A stretch of DNA of 64,000 nucleotides from assembly GCA_963792915.1 (NCBI GenBank), contig CAWBYD010000004.1:186001-250000 (forward strand). Direction: 5' to 3'. The notes below the pieces were generated by a model. It searched no databases. It saw only the letters and a program-made list of their open reading frames with translations, and was not told where the DNA came from. Below, piece after piece: positions 18,684 through 27,936 of the stretch; position 1 is the stretch's first letter; every line of letters starts with the position of its first letter. The stretch comes from Solirubrobacter sp963792915 (lineage in GTDB: Bacteria; Actinomycetota; Thermoleophilia; Solirubrobacterales; Solirubrobacteraceae). Position numbers and translations under genes: made by a program.

Positions 18684-19097
18684 CTAGCGACCCGACGGCA
18701 ACTTGGACAGCAGGCGCTCGATCAGCGCCCGCTCGCCGGGGTAGCTGAGTTGCTCGCGGGCCGTCGCGACGGGGATCCAGCGGGCGTCGTCGACCTCGTT
18801 GTCGTGGTCCTCGGTGGACCCTTCGACGTAGTCGCAGAGGAAGAAGTGCACGGTCTTGCGAACGCGCCGGCCGCCGCGCCGGTAGGTGTAGCGGACGTCC
18901 CCGAGCGGCTCGCGCACCGCCGCCACGACGCCGGTCTCCTCCCGAACTTCGCGCGTCGCGGTCTCCTCGGGCGTCTCGCCCGCCTCCATCCCGCCCTTGG
19001 GCAGCCCGGTCACGCGCTTGCCCGTGGGCGTGATGACCAGCAGGTCGTCGCCGCGGACCACGACACCACCGTAGGACGTCTCCAGCTCAATAGACAT
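18684..19097 (-). CDS. NUDIX hydrolase
   Basis: 137 residues from ATG 19097. The NUDIX box is complete: GGMEAGETPEETATREVREE plus TGV, with G-x5-E-x7-REVxEExG. Such enzymes cleave nucleoside diphosphates linked to other groups. The sequence VVVRGDDLLVITPTGKR-VTGLPKG and the WIPVATARE end resemble MutT/ADP-ribose group proteins but do not fix the substrate. The start codon lies inside the end of the Crp-like gene (11-base overlap), so the genes are translationally linked. Confidence 0.9.
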   Translation of the reverse strand: MSIELETSYGGVVVRGDDLLVITPTGKRVTGLPKGGMEAGETPEETATREVREETGVVAAVREPLGDVRYTYRRGGRRVRKTVHFFLCDYVEGSTEDHDNEVDDARWIPVATAREQLSYPGERALIERLLSKLPSGR

Positions 19098-19776
19098 AGT
19101 TGCGCAGCGCTTCGGGGTCATGAACGGTAAGGCGTCCACGCCCCTGGGAGATCACACCTGCCCGCTCGAGCGTCGCCAGGAACCGCGACGCGGACTCGCG
19201 CGAGGAGCCCGCCAGCATCGCGACCTCGGCCTGTGTCGCGGTGATCGGCACGTCCACGGCACCGGCGCCCTCGATGCGCGCCTGCTCGACGAGCTGGTAG
19301 ATGACGGTCGCCACCCGGCTCTGCACCGTCTGGAAGGACTGGCTGGCGAGCCGCTCGTTCGTCGCCCGCAGGCGCCGCGCGAGCGTCACGGCCAGCGCGA
19401 CCGCGAGCTGCGGGCGGCGGAGCATCAGCCGCCGCATGTCGGGCCCGAGGATCGCGAGCGTCTCCAGCGCGTCGATCGACTCGACCGTCGCCGAGCGCTT
19501 CTCGTCGTCGAACATCGCGAGCTCGCCGAAGATGTCGCCGGGGCCGAACGTCGCCAGCGCGATCTGGCGGCCGTCGGGGTGCTCGCGCACCGCCCGCGCG
19601 TGCCCCGAGCGCACGACGTAGCACGTGTTCGAGTGATCGCCGTCGCGGACCACGACCTCGCCGGGACCGAAACGGCGCGGGTGCGAGACCTCCGCGATCA
19701 GCGCGAGGTCGTCCGGGCCGAGGCCCCCGAAGACGGGGACCTGGCCGAGGAGGTCCGTAGCGGCGTGCGCGTCCAC
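19087..19776 (-). CDS. Crp/Fnr-family transcriptional regulator
   Basis: 229 residues. The cyclic-nucleotide-binding barrel spans about 15-130 with FGELAMFDDEKRSATVESID, where FGEL-x8-RSAT matches the cAMP-binding phosphate cassette. A long helix follows, then a winged helix with ITATQAEVAMLAGSSRESASRFL, where the recognition helix has S-S-R-E-S-A-S-R. It is likely a cAMP-responsive global regulator of Crp/GlxR type. No cysteine cluster for Fe-S sensing is present. It starts the three-gene run with NUDIX and ASCH. Confidence 0.9.
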   Translation of the reverse strand: MDAHAATDLLGQVPVFGGLGPDDLALIAEVSHPRRFGPGEVVVRDGDHSNTCYVVRSGHARAVREHPDGRQIALATFGPGDIFGELAMFDDEKRSATVESIDALETLAILGPDMRRLMLRRPQLAVALAVTLARRLRATNERLASQSFQTVQSRVATVIYQLVEQARIEGAGAVDVPITATQAEVAMLAGSSRESASRFLATLERAGVISQGRGRLTVHDPEALRNYVY

Positions 19777-19795
19777 GCCGCAGGCATACCACGTA

Positions 19796-20821
19796 TCACG
19801 CCATCTCTAGCGCCCGCTCGCGCCTGCGGCGCGCGGTGATCCGCCCGGCGACGGCGATCAGGGCGACCACGAGCGCGATCGGAAGCCCCAGCGCGAGCGC
19901 GATCACGAGCACGCCCGCGGCGACCTCGAGCACGCGGCCGGCGTCGTGCAGCGCGTCGCCCGGGGTCCAGCGGCCGGGCGGCGGGGCGGCCGCCGCGTGC
20001 TTGCGTGCGCCGCGGATGGTCAGCTCGACGTTCGCGTAGGCGACCTCGCGTCCGAGCTTCGCCACGGCGCGCTCGCGCGCGGTGATCCGCCGCGCCGCGG
20101 TCTCGAGCAGCGCGCGCAGGTGCGAGCGCTCCTTGTCGGTGGCCGCCTTGGCGAGCCGCCGCCGCAGTCCGGCCTGATCGGCGCGGGCGTCGCGCACGGC
20201 GGCCTCCAGCTGCGCCTTCTGGTCGGTGACGTCGGTCGCCTCCTGCGTGCGCCGCGTGACATGGCCGAGCTTGGAGAGCTGGGCGAGCCCCTGCTGGAGC
20301 TTGTCGGACGGGATCGCGAGCGTCAGCGAGGCGCTGGCGCGGCTCGCGGTCGTGCTCACCGACGAGTCCGAGACGTAGCCGCCGAGCCCGTCGACCACGC
20401 GGATCGCGCGATCGGACAGCGTGTCGACGTCCGCATTCGGGACCGAGATCGTCAATTCGGCGCTGCGCAGCTGGGCACGCGCCTGGGGGACGGCGGCATC
20501 GGGGCTTGCGCTGCTGCCGGCCAGCCCGCCGGAGGCGGTCTTCCCGGCTGGCCGCGAGGCACTGGAGCCGCTTTTCGCCGAGTCCGAGGAGAACCCGTCG
20601 CTGCCGCTGTGGTTCACCTGGGTCGCCACGAACACGATCACGAGCGCCAGCGCGGCCAGCGACCCGACCGCGAGCACGTTGCGGCGCAGGAACATGAACG
20701 GCAGCCGCCATTTGGGCGGCGGGGCGGGAAAGCGGTTGGCGACGCGCGAGTCCAGGCGCGCGGTCCACGCCGGATCGGGCTCGGGGCGCAGCTCCCGCAG
20801 GAGCGTCTCGAGGTCAGACAT
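19796..20821 (-). CDS. DUF4349 membrane protein, partner of ECF sigma factor
   Basis: 341 residues. A short cytosolic N-terminus (LETLLRELRPEPDPAW) precedes a membrane helix at about 47-67, then a Ser-rich linker and the DUF4349 domain with AELTISVPNADVD, LGGYVSDSSVS, long coiled-coil helices around 200-265 and a last helix near 300-325. The gene start overlaps the sigma factor stop by eight bases. That coupling and the topology suggest a membrane-bound anti-sigma factor or signal sensor, but it lacks the zinc-finger HxxxCxxC of classical anti-sigma factors. The function of DUF4349 is unknown. Confidence 0.8.
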   Translation of the reverse strand: MSDLETLLRELRPEPDPAWTARLDSRVANRFPAPPPKWRLPFMFLRRNVLAVGSLAALALVIVFVATQVNHSGSDGFSSDSAKSGSSASRPAGKTASGGLAGSSASPDAAVPQARAQLRSAELTISVPNADVDTLSDRAIRVVDGLGGYVSDSSVSTTASRASASLTLAIPSDKLQQGLAQLSKLGHVTRRTQEATDVTDQKAQLEAAVRDARADQAGLRRRLAKAATDKERSHLRALLETAARRITARERAVAKLGREVAYANVELTIRGARKHAAAAPPPGRWTPGDALHDAGRVLEVAAGVLVIALALGLPIALVVALIAVAGRITARRRRERALEMA

Positions 20822-21365
20822 CGATGGTCTCCCGGAGCTTGGTCATGGCACGGTGCAGCAGCGTGCCGGCGTTGGTGGCGCTGACACCGAGCACCGCGGC
20901 GATCTCGGCGTTGGACAGGTCGGCGTGGTACTTGAGCGCGATCAGCTCGCGCTCGCGCGCCGGCATCCGGTTCAGGGCCGCGCGCACGGCGTCGCGCTGT
21001 GCGGCCAGCTCGGCCGCCTCGTCGGGCGGCGGGTCCGCGAGTGGATGCGGGATCTCGGCCTCGGCAGCGCGCTTGCGGCGGCGCAGCTCGTCCAGCGCGG
21101 CGTTGCGGGCGATGCCGAACAGCCACGCGCGCGGCGAGCCGCGGCGGGCGTCGTAGCGCGAGCGCTTGCGGAACGCGCGCTCGAACGCGTAGGCGGTCAC
21201 GTCCTCGGCGGCCGCCGCGTCGCGCAGGAGCGTCGCGGCGTAGGCGAAGACGTCGTCCCGCGCCTGGCGGTAGAGCGCATCGAAATCGAGCGCCTCCGAT
21301 GCCGAGGCCGGGAGGGTCGCGGTGCTGGCCGTCACACCCGTACTACGCTCGGGCTCTCGATCCAT
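20814..21365 (-). CDS. ECF-family RNA polymerase sigma factor
   Basis: 183 residues. Region 2 is present as FDALYRQARDDVFAYAATLL with DVTAYAFERAFRKRSRYD, and region 4 as ALNRMPARERELIALKYHADLSNAEIAAVLGVS, with its helix-turn-helix and a final HRAMTKLRE. ATG 21365 is preferred over a GTG one codon upstream. It directs transcription of a small regulon, probably including its own operon, and is controlled in an unknown way by the DUF4349 protein whose gene overlaps its end. The divergent gene at 21402 may share the regulatory region. Confidence 0.92.
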   Translation of the reverse strand: MDREPERSTGVTASTATLPASASEALDFDALYRQARDDVFAYAATLLRDAAAAEDVTAYAFERAFRKRSRYDARRGSPRAWLFGIARNAALDELRRRKRAAEAEIPHPLADPPPDEAAELAAQRDAVRAALNRMPARERELIALKYHADLSNAEIAAVLGVSATNAGTLLHRAMTKLRETIDV

Positions 21366-21401
21366 CACAACTCTGACGGTGGACGGGCGTTACGTACGGT
21401 G

Positions 21402-21881
21402 ATGTCGTTGCGAAAGACGTTGCTGACCGCCCTCCTGGGCATCCTGCTCGCGCCCGCGGCGGCGCATGCGAAGGATGACCCGGATCTGTGGGCCACCGTC
21501 AACGTCTGCGACAGCGCCAAGCGCCCGGACACGATCGGCGTGCGCGCCTCGATGCCCGGAATGCCGCGCGGCGCACGGCTGTCGATGCGCTTCAACGTGC
21601 AGTACCGCGACGATGCCGGCGCCTGGAACGACGTCGACGGCGCCGACTCGGGCTGGCACGTGGTCGGGGCCGGCAAAGGGCTGCCGGTCGAGTCGGGCTG
21701 GAGCTTCACGTTCGCGAAGCCCAACGGCTCCGTCGTGCTGCGCGGCGTCGTGCGCTTCCGCTGGCGCAAGGGCGACGCGCTCCCGCGCATGGCCCAGCTG
21801 CCCACCGAGGCCGGACACCGGTCCAGCGCCGGGGCCGACCCCTCCGGCTACTCGGCGGCGACCTGCGCGCTGGGCAGCTGA
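21402..21881 (+). CDS. Secreted protein of unknown function
   Basis: 159 residues with a signal peptide of about 22 residues ending in AAAHAK. The mature part is beta-rich, with two conserved-looking segments, WATVNVCDSAKRPDTIGVRASMPG (split at residue 45) and VLRGVVRFRWRKGD. Two cysteines, one at the start and one at the end of the mature chain, could form a disulfide. I do not recognise a family with a known role. It is divergent from the ECF sigma gene with a 36-base gap, so it might be a target of that sigma factor. Confidence 0.65.
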   Translation: MSLRKTLLTALLGILLAPAAAHAKDDPDLWATVNVCDSAKRPDTIGVRASMPGMPRGARLSMRFNVQYRDDAGAWNDVDGADSGWHVVGAGKGLPVESGWSFTFAKPNGSVVLRGVVRFRWRKGDALPRMAQLPTEAGHRSSAGADPSGYSAATCALGS

Positions 21882-22570
21882 GCGAACAGCCGCGGGTCGT
21901 TGGTGATCACGCCGGTCACGCCGAGTTTCTGGAGCCGGCCGATGCGCGGCGCCTCGTCGACCGTCCACACGTAGAGCTCGCCGCCCGCGTCGCGGACCGA
22001 TCGCACGAGCTTGGGCGTGACGAGCGCCCAGTGCGACATCAGCGCGTCGCAGCGCCCGGCCGCCATATGGCCGGCGACGACGCGCGGCAGGCGCCGGCGC
22101 ACGATGCCGATCGCCACGTAGGCGGGGAGCTTGGTCAGCGGCGAGGCGATCCAGTCGCGCCGCACCCGCGGCACCGACCAGCCGAGCCGGACGCGCGGCT
22201 CGAGCGCCCGCAGGATGACCAGGGAGCGCATCCAGTTGGTCGAGATCAGCGTCCGCTCGACCAGCCCGTACTCGCGCAGCGCGGCGATCACGCGCTCCTC
22301 GTAGCCCGGCAGCTTGAGGTCGACGTCGAGCTCCACGCTGCGGAACGGGCTCGAGGCGAGGTGGGAGAGTCCGTCCTCGAGCGTCGGCGCGCCCTCGATG
22401 TGGTCGTAGTCGTGTGCCAGTAGCAGCCGGCTGGTGGTCGGCTTGTAGCGCTCCTCGGGGAGCACGTCGAACTCGATCATGTCCACGCCGTGGGCCAGCG
22501 CCGCGTCGAAGGACGCAGGTGTATTGCCCGGGACGATCAGGTCCGCGCCCTTGTGTCCGATCCGCCTCAT
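21848..22570 (-). CDS. Glycerophosphodiester phosphodiesterase family protein
   Basis: 240 residues of the GDPD TIM barrel. The catalytic pieces are RIGHKGADLIVPGNTPASF (HKG instead of HRG), MIEFDVLPE and LLLAHDYDH, with later VYVWTVDE in the form LYVWTVDEAPR and GVTGVITNDP. These enzymes release glycerol-3-phosphate from deacylated phospholipids; some members act on other phosphodiesters. The ATG at 22570 overlaps the Nei stop (ATGA), so it is the second gene of that operon. The last 34 bases overlap the convergent secreted-protein gene. The protein is compact and lacks a signal peptide. Confidence 0.88.
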   Translation of the reverse strand: MRRIGHKGADLIVPGNTPASFDAALAHGVDMIEFDVLPEERYKPTTSRLLLAHDYDHIEGAPTLEDGLSHLASSPFRSVELDVDLKLPGYEERVIAALREYGLVERTLISTNWMRSLVILRALEPRVRLGWSVPRVRRDWIASPLTKLPAYVAIGIVRRRLPRVVAGHMAAGRCDALMSHWALVTPKLVRSVRDAGGELYVWTVDEAPRIGRLQKLGVTGVITNDPRLFAQLPSAQVAAE

Positions 22571-23337
22571 CGCTGACATCTCGGACACCAGTATGTCCGG
22601 CGATTGTCGTCCCATTGCCCACGCGCCACGATCTTCGACGCCTCGCCGCAGCGCGGGCAGGCCTCGCCGGCGTGGCCGTAGACGACCTTGAAGCGCTCGT
22701 GCAGCCCGTCGGCGACGGATTCCTGCATCCGCGGCCGGGCGGCGCGGACGATCGCCAGTGCCTCCGCGTCGGAGACCTCGCCGGTGCGCCGCCACGGGTC
22801 CACGCCGGCCTCGAAGCACGCCTCGGCCTTCCAGAGGTTGCCGATCCCCGCGATCACGCGCTGGTCGATGATCGCGTCGCCGATCGGCCGGGTCGGATCG
22901 TCCTCGCGCAGCCGCCGCAGGAAGCGTGCCTCGTCGAACTCGGCGCCCAGGATGTCCGGACCGAGCCCGGCGATCCGCCGGTCTGAGCGCGCGCGGGCCT
23001 CGGTCATGAGCTCCAGCACCGGGCCGTTGAGCTGCAGCACCTCGCGCTCGCCGCGCGCGATCGCGAGCCAGGTGCGCGGCGGGAGCTCGGGCCCGGCGTC
23101 GCGGACGCGCCATTGGCCGGTCATGCGCAGGTGCGAGTGGATCAGCAGCCCGCCCTCGAAGTGGATCAGCAGATGCTTGCCGCGCGCATCCACCGCGGTC
23201 ACCGCGCGGCCGCTCAGCCGCTCCGGCCAGCGATCGCGCGCGAAGCGCGCGTGCGTCGCGAGCGCGTCCGGTACGTGGCCCGCCAGCACCGGGCGGATGC
23301 GGTTGGCAGCGCGGTGGATGGTGTCGCCCTCCGGCAC
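22567..23337 (-). CDS. nei: Endonuclease VIII (Nei/Fpg family DNA glycosylase)
   Basis: 256 residues. The catalytic N-terminus PEGDTIHRAA (with Pro2 and Glu3, PEGDTI being typical of Nei), a lysine in GKHLLIHFEGG, the H2TH segment with IGNLWKAEACF, and the C-terminal zinc finger CPRC...CPRC are all present. It removes oxidised pyrimidines from DNA and cuts the strand by beta,delta-elimination. It is closest in pattern to mycobacterial Nei2. GDPD follows in the operon. It lies near the Lhr and UDG genes, making a repair cluster on this strand. Confidence 0.92.
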   Translation of the reverse strand: MPEGDTIHRAANRIRPVLAGHVPDALATHARFARDRWPERLSGRAVTAVDARGKHLLIHFEGGLLIHSHLRMTGQWRVRDAGPELPPRTWLAIARGEREVLQLNGPVLELMTEARARSDRRIAGLGPDILGAEFDEARFLRRLREDDPTRPIGDAIIDQRVIAGIGNLWKAEACFEAGVDPWRRTGEVSDAEALAIVRAARPRMQESVADGLHERFKVVYGHAGEACPRCGEASKIVARGQWDDNRRTYWCPRCQR

Positions 23338-23427
23338 CGCTGCGAGTATGCCAATGGTCAGGAAACGCGACGTTTAAGCCCTGACACGGCAACGGTAGAA
23401 CGTTCGTCTACTGCCGATGGACGATCT

Positions 23428-23602
23428 GTGCAGATCTTCCGAAACCTCCCGATCGCCGCCAAGCTGGGCGCCGGATACGGACTCGTCGTCGCCCTCATGC
23501 TGGCGATCGGGGGCGCGGGTTCGCGGTGGTCGCCGAGGAAGTGCGCCAGCTGGCCGAGGAGTCCTCGGCCTCAGCCGAGCAGGTCTCGGCGTCGACGCCG
23601 CT
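23428..23602 (+). pseudogene. Chemoreceptor (MCP) remnant
   Basis: From GTG 23428 the frame gives VQIFRNLPIAAKLGAGYGLV and a hydrophobic helix, the usual first membrane segment of a methyl-accepting chemotaxis protein. After about 32 residues the sequence jumps, in another frame, to GRGFAVVAEEVRQLAEESSA, the hallmark hairpin-tip region of MCP signalling domains, and stops being recognisable at about 23600. Several hundred residues between them and the whole C-terminal part are missing. This is a deletion remnant of one gene, not a small protein. No che or fli genes are nearby. Confidence 0.85.
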
Positions 23603-26600
23603 TCACGCTGTCAGCGTGAGCTTGCGCGGCCCGGCACGGAAGCCGAGGTCGAGCAGCCGCTCCTCATAGGCCGAGCCGACCACCGGCTCGCCGTCGACGC
23701 GCTCGAGCGCGAGCCGCTTCACGCGGCCGCGCTTGACCGCGTCGGCGAGCGCGGCCAGGCAGGCGTCCACGCGCTCGTCGTCGGCCAGCACCTGCAGCCC
23801 CTTGCCGCCGCGCTCGACGAACAGCACGGGCTCGGCGCCCGCCAGCACGACGTAGGCGCCGGCCTGGCGCGCCGGCCGGCGCGCGCTGTCGGGCCACTTG
23901 AGCGCGGCGCCGTACGGCTGCGCCGGATCGGTCGCGGCGAGCACGAGCGGGGGCGCGGCGTCGTCGTCGCGCTGCGCGCGCAGCCGCTCGACCGCTCCCG
24001 GGAGCGCGAACTGCGCGCCGCCGAGCCCCTCGACGAAGTAGCCGCGGCGGGCGACGCCGAGCGTCTCCAGCGTGGCCAGCGAGTCATACAGCGAGGAGAA
24101 GCCGCCCGGGATGCCCTCGGCCAGCACCTGCTCGCGGGTCACGATCCCGTAGCGCTCGAGCAGCAGCTCGGCCTGCGTGCGGCGGCGGGCCGCCGGATCG
24201 TCGCCGGGGCCGAACAGCGCGCCGGTCAGCGACCAGCGGCCCTGCACGGCCGGGGTGGCGCCGCGCCGGCGCGCCGAGAAGCTGCGCCGGCGCTCGGTCC
24301 GCGCGCGCTGGCTCCACTGCGGCGTGAGTTTCGGCGAGCGCAGCGGCGCGAACGCGTCGTTGGTCGCCTCGCCGGCCCACACGAGATCCCACAGCGCGTT
24401 CTGGAGCTCCTCGGTCGTCGGGCCGGCGACGTCCGTCAGCAGGTCGCTGAAGAAGCACGCCCCGGCGCGCAGGCGCTCCCGGAGCTGCTCGTGGATCGGC
24501 TCCGACGGCGGCTCACCGCCACGCGGCGGCGGCCCGAGCAGCGGCGCGTCCTCGCGGAAGTAGAGCGCGACGCGCCCCGAGCGCCCGAGCGCGCCGGCGC
24601 CGACCCACACCAGCTCGCCGCTCGCGCACAGCTGGTCCATCCACGACGGCGAATAGGCGCCGGTGCGGCGCGGCAGCACGTCGCGCTCCCACACCTCGAG
24701 CGGCAGCGCGAGCCCCTGCAGCGGAACGAGCACGTCGCGCAGCCGGTCCACGCCGGCGCCGGACGGGGGGTGGCGGTCCACGCCCTGCCAGCTCGCCTGA
24801 AAGCGCGCGAACGCGCGCTGGTCGGCGGGCTCGATCTCCGCCCGCAGCGCGGCCAAGGAGGCGCGGCGCATGCGCCGCAGCACCTCCGGGTCACACCACT
24901 CGCGCGCCGTGCCGCCGGGGCGCAGCTCCCCGCGCACGAGCTCGCCGGACTGCTCCAGGCGCTCCAGCACCGGCGTCAGGTCGATGCCGTAGCGCTCGCG
25001 CAGCGCGCGCGTCTCGAACGGCCCGTGGGTGCGCGCATAGCGGCGCACCAGGCGCTCCAGCGCGTCCGGGACGTCGGCGATGAACGCCTCCGGCAGCCCG
25101 GAGGGCGGCACGGCGCCGAGCGCGTCGCGGTACAGGCCGGCGTCCTCTGCGGCGACCCAGCGCGGCTCGCCGCCGATCCGCAGCACCGCGGCCCGGCGCT
25201 CGCCGCGCAGCTGCTCGAGCCAGGCCAGCGTGCCGCCGCGCAGCAGCGCCTCGTCCTCGGTCAGGTCGCCGACGCGGCGCAGCACGTCGTGCACCCCGTC
25301 GACGGAGTCGGCCCGCGTCCGGTCCGACAGCCGCTGGAGGTCGGCCTCGAGGGTCTCCAGTGCGCCCGGGTCGATCAGCTCGCGCAGCTCCTCCTGGCCC
25401 AGCAGCTCGCGCAGCAGCTCGCGGTCCAGCGCCAGCGCGGCGGCGCGGCGCTCGGCGTTGGGCTGGTCGCCCTCGTACATATAGGTGGCGACGTAGTCGA
25501 ACAGCAGCGAGGACGCGAACGGCGAGGCGGTGGCGGTCTCGACCTCGACGAGCGACAGCTCGCGCCGGTGCAGCCTGGTCAGCAGCTCGTGCAGGCCGGG
25601 CAGGTCGAGCACGTCGCGCAGGCACTCGCGGTAGGTCTCGAGCACGATCGGGAACTGCGCGTAGCGGCGCGCGACCTCGAGCAGCGTCTGCGACTTCAGG
25701 CGCTGCTGCCACAGCGGGGTGCGGCGGCCGGGGTAGGCGCGCGGGATCAGCAGCGCGCGGCCGGCGTTCTCGCGGAAGCGGGCGCCGAACAGCGCGCTGC
25801 CGCCCAGCTCGCCGACCACGAGGTCCTCGAGCTCGTCGGGCTCGATCAGCATCAGCTCGGCGCCCGGCGGCTCGTCGGCGTCGGGGAGGTGGACGATGAT
25901 GCCGTCGTCGGACCAGATGGCGTCGGACTCGAGGCCGTACTGGTCACGGATGCGGGCGCTCAGCGCCAGGCCCCAGGCCGCGTGCACGCGCCCGCCGTAG
26001 GGCGAGAGCACGCACACGCGCCAGTCGCCGATCTCGTCGCGGAAGCGCTCCACCACCACGGTGCGGTCCGACGGGATCACGCGCGTGGCGTCCTGCTGCT
26101 CGCGCAGGAACGCGACGAGGTTGGCCGCCGCCTTGTGGTCGAGGTCGTAGTCGTGGGCGAGCGTCGCCGCGTCCTGCTCGACCGCCCAGCGCGCGAACGC
26201 GCCGATCGCCTCGCCCAGCTCGCGCGGGCGGCCCAGCCCGTCGCCCTTCCAGAACGGGACGGCGCCGGGGACGCCGGGCGCCGGCGTGACGATCACGCGG
26301 TCGCGCGTGATCTCCTCGATCCGCCAGCTCGACGCGCCGAGCAGGAACACCTGGCCGGGGCGGGCCTCGTAGACCATCTCCTCGTCGAGCTCGCCGACGC
26401 GGCGGCCGTCCGGCAGGTTGACCGAGTACAGCCCGCGGTCGGGGATCGTGCCCGCGTTGGTGATCGCCAGCGCGCGCGAGCCCTTGCGGGCGCGGATCGT
26501 GCCATTGACGCGATCCCAGACGATGCGCGGGCGCAGCTCGCCGAACTCCTCGCTGGGGTAGCGGCCGTCGAGCATGTCCAGGACGTTCTCGAGCTGGGCG

Positions 26601-27931
26601 CGCGAGAGCTCGGCGTACGTGTAGGTGCGCGCGATCAGCGCGGCCAGCCGGTCGACCTCGAGCGTCTCCTCGGAGGCCGCCATCGCGACGATCTGCTGTG
26701 CCAGGACGTCGAGCGGGTTGCGCGGGACGACCGTCGTCTCGATCTTGCCCTCGCGCATGCGCTGCGCCACGACGGCGCACTCGAGCAGGTCGGCGCGGAA
26801 CTTCGGGAAGATGCGGCCCTTGGACGTGTCGCCGACATTGTGCCCGGCGCGGCCGATGCGCTGGAGCCCGGCGGTCACCGACTTCGGCGACTCGACCTGC
26901 AGCACGAGGTCCACGGCGCCCATGTCGATCCCGAGCTCGAGCGACGACGTCGCGACCAGGCACGGCAGCTCGCCGGCCTTCAGCTGCTCCTCGACGACGA
27001 TGCGCTCCTCGCGGGCCAGGCTGCCGTGGTGCGCGCGCGCGATGCTCTCGCCCGCCAGCTCGTTCAGGCGCAGCGCGAGCCGCTCGGCGGCGCGCCGGTT
27101 GTTGACGAAGATCAGCGTGCTGCGGTGCTCGCGCACGAGCTTGAGCAGCTCGGGGTAGATCGCCGGCCAGATCGACTTGCGGGTCGCCTCCTGGCCCGCG
27201 AACGGGTCCAGCTCGAGGTCCATCTGCTCGGGCTCGACCATCGACTCCACGGGCACGTGGATCTTGAGGTCGAGCGGCTTGCGCACGCCGGTGTCCACGA
27301 TCCGGACGCGCCGGCTCGGCCCGACCATGAAGCGGCCGACCTCGTCGAGCGGATTCTGGGTGGCGGACAGCCCGACGCGCTGGACGTCCCGGCCCGCCTG
27401 CTCGACCAGGCGCTCGAGCGTCAGCGTGAGGTGCGCGCCGCGCTTGGTCTGGGCCACGGCGTGGATCTCGTCGACGATCACGGTCTCCGCCTCCGCGAAG
27501 ATGTCCCGCGCGCCGGAGGTCAGCATCAGGTACAGCGACTCGGGCGTCGTGATCAGCACGTCGGGCGGGTGCTTGACCATGTCGCGGCGTTCCTTCTGCG
27601 GCGTGTCGCCGGTGCGGATCGCGACGTTGAGCTCCGCGCCGATGCCGCGCAGCGGCGCGCGCAGGTTCTTCTCGACGTCGTAGGAGAGCGCCTTCAAGGG
27701 CGAGACGTAGACGAGCCGCGTGCGCTCATGGCTCGGTGAGGCGACGAAGCGGTCCAGCCCGTACAGGAACGCGGCGAGCGTCTTGCCCGAGCCGGTGGGC
27801 GCGGAGATCAGTACATGCTCGCCGGTGGCGATCGCCGGCCAGGCCTGCGCCTGCGCGGCGGTGGGCTCGGCGAAGGCCCGCTCGAACCACTCACGGACCT
27901 GTGGGGTGAAGTGCGCGAGCGGATCTGGCAT
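23603..27931 (-). CDS. lhr: Lhr-type ATP-dependent DNA helicase
   Basis: 1442 residues, the size of long Lhr proteins. Helicase core: Walker A PTGSGKT ending at residue 51, DEIH at 154-157, SATQNP as motif III and the motif V/VI pair ATSSLELGIDMGAVD and QRIGRAGHNVG. After the core come the Lhr winged helix and the large C-terminal domain of about 570 residues. Lhr unwinds RNA:DNA hybrids 3' to 5' and acts in DNA repair. The C-terminal domain of E. coli Lhr has been reported to have uracil-DNA glycosylase activity. The ATG at 27931 lies five bases after the MFS stop, so it is the last gene of the UDG-MFS-lhr operon. Confidence 0.95.
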   Translation of the reverse strand: MPDPLAHFTPQVREWFERAFAEPTAAQAQAWPAIATGEHVLISAPTGSGKTLAAFLYGLDRFVASPSHERTRLVYVSPLKALSYDVEKNLRAPLRGIGAELNVAIRTGDTPQKERRDMVKHPPDVLITTPESLYLMLTSGARDIFAEAETVIVDEIHAVAQTKRGAHLTLTLERLVEQAGRDVQRVGLSATQNPLDEVGRFMVGPSRRVRIVDTGVRKPLDLKIHVPVESMVEPEQMDLELDPFAGQEATRKSIWPAIYPELLKLVREHRSTLIFVNNRRAAERLALRLNELAGESIARAHHGSLAREERIVVEEQLKAGELPCLVATSSLELGIDMGAVDLVLQVESPKSVTAGLQRIGRAGHNVGDTSKGRIFPKFRADLLECAVVAQRMREGKIETTVVPRNPLDVLAQQIVAMAASEETLEVDRLAALIARTYTYAELSRAQLENVLDMLDGRYPSEEFGELRPRIVWDRVNGTIRARKGSRALAITNAGTIPDRGLYSVNLPDGRRVGELDEEMVYEARPGQVFLLGASSWRIEEITRDRVIVTPAPGVPGAVPFWKGDGLGRPRELGEAIGAFARWAVEQDAATLAHDYDLDHKAAANLVAFLREQQDATRVIPSDRTVVVERFRDEIGDWRVCVLSPYGGRVHAAWGLALSARIRDQYGLESDAIWSDDGIIVHLPDADEPPGAELMLIEPDELEDLVVGELGGSALFGARFRENAGRALLIPRAYPGRRTPLWQQRLKSQTLLEVARRYAQFPIVLETYRECLRDVLDLPGLHELLTRLHRRELSLVEVETATASPFASSLLFDYVATYMYEGDQPNAERRAAALALDRELLRELLGQEELRELIDPGALETLEADLQRLSDRTRADSVDGVHDVLRRVGDLTEDEALLRGGTLAWLEQLRGERRAAVLRIGGEPRWVAAEDAGLYRDALGAVPPSGLPEAFIADVPDALERLVRRYARTHGPFETRALRERYGIDLTPVLERLEQSGELVRGELRPGGTAREWCDPEVLRRMRRASLAALRAEIEPADQRAFARFQASWQGVDRHPPSGAGVDRLRDVLVPLQGLALPLEVWERDVLPRRTGAYSPSWMDQLCASGELVWVGAGALGRSGRVALYFREDAPLLGPPPRGGEPPSEPIHEQLRERLRAGACFFSDLLTDVAGPTTEELQNALWDLVWAGEATNDAFAPLRSPKLTPQWSQRARTERRRSFSARRRGATPAVQGRWSLTGALFGPGDDPAARRRTQAELLLERYGIVTREQVLAEGIPGGFSSLYDSLATLETLGVARRGYFVEGLGGAQFALPGAVERLRAQRDDDAAPPLVLAATDPAQPYGAALKWPDSARRPARQAGAYVVLAGAEPVLFVERGGKGLQVLADDERVDACLAALADAVKRGRVKRLALERVDGEPVVGSAYEERLLDLGFRAGPRKLTLTA

Positions 27932-27936
27932 CGGTC

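Noticed and set aside
23400..23427. Flagellar sigma-28 promoter (GCCGAT motif) before the chemoreceptor remnant.
   Set aside because: The -35-like TAGA element is 13 rather than about 15 bases away and the match is partial.
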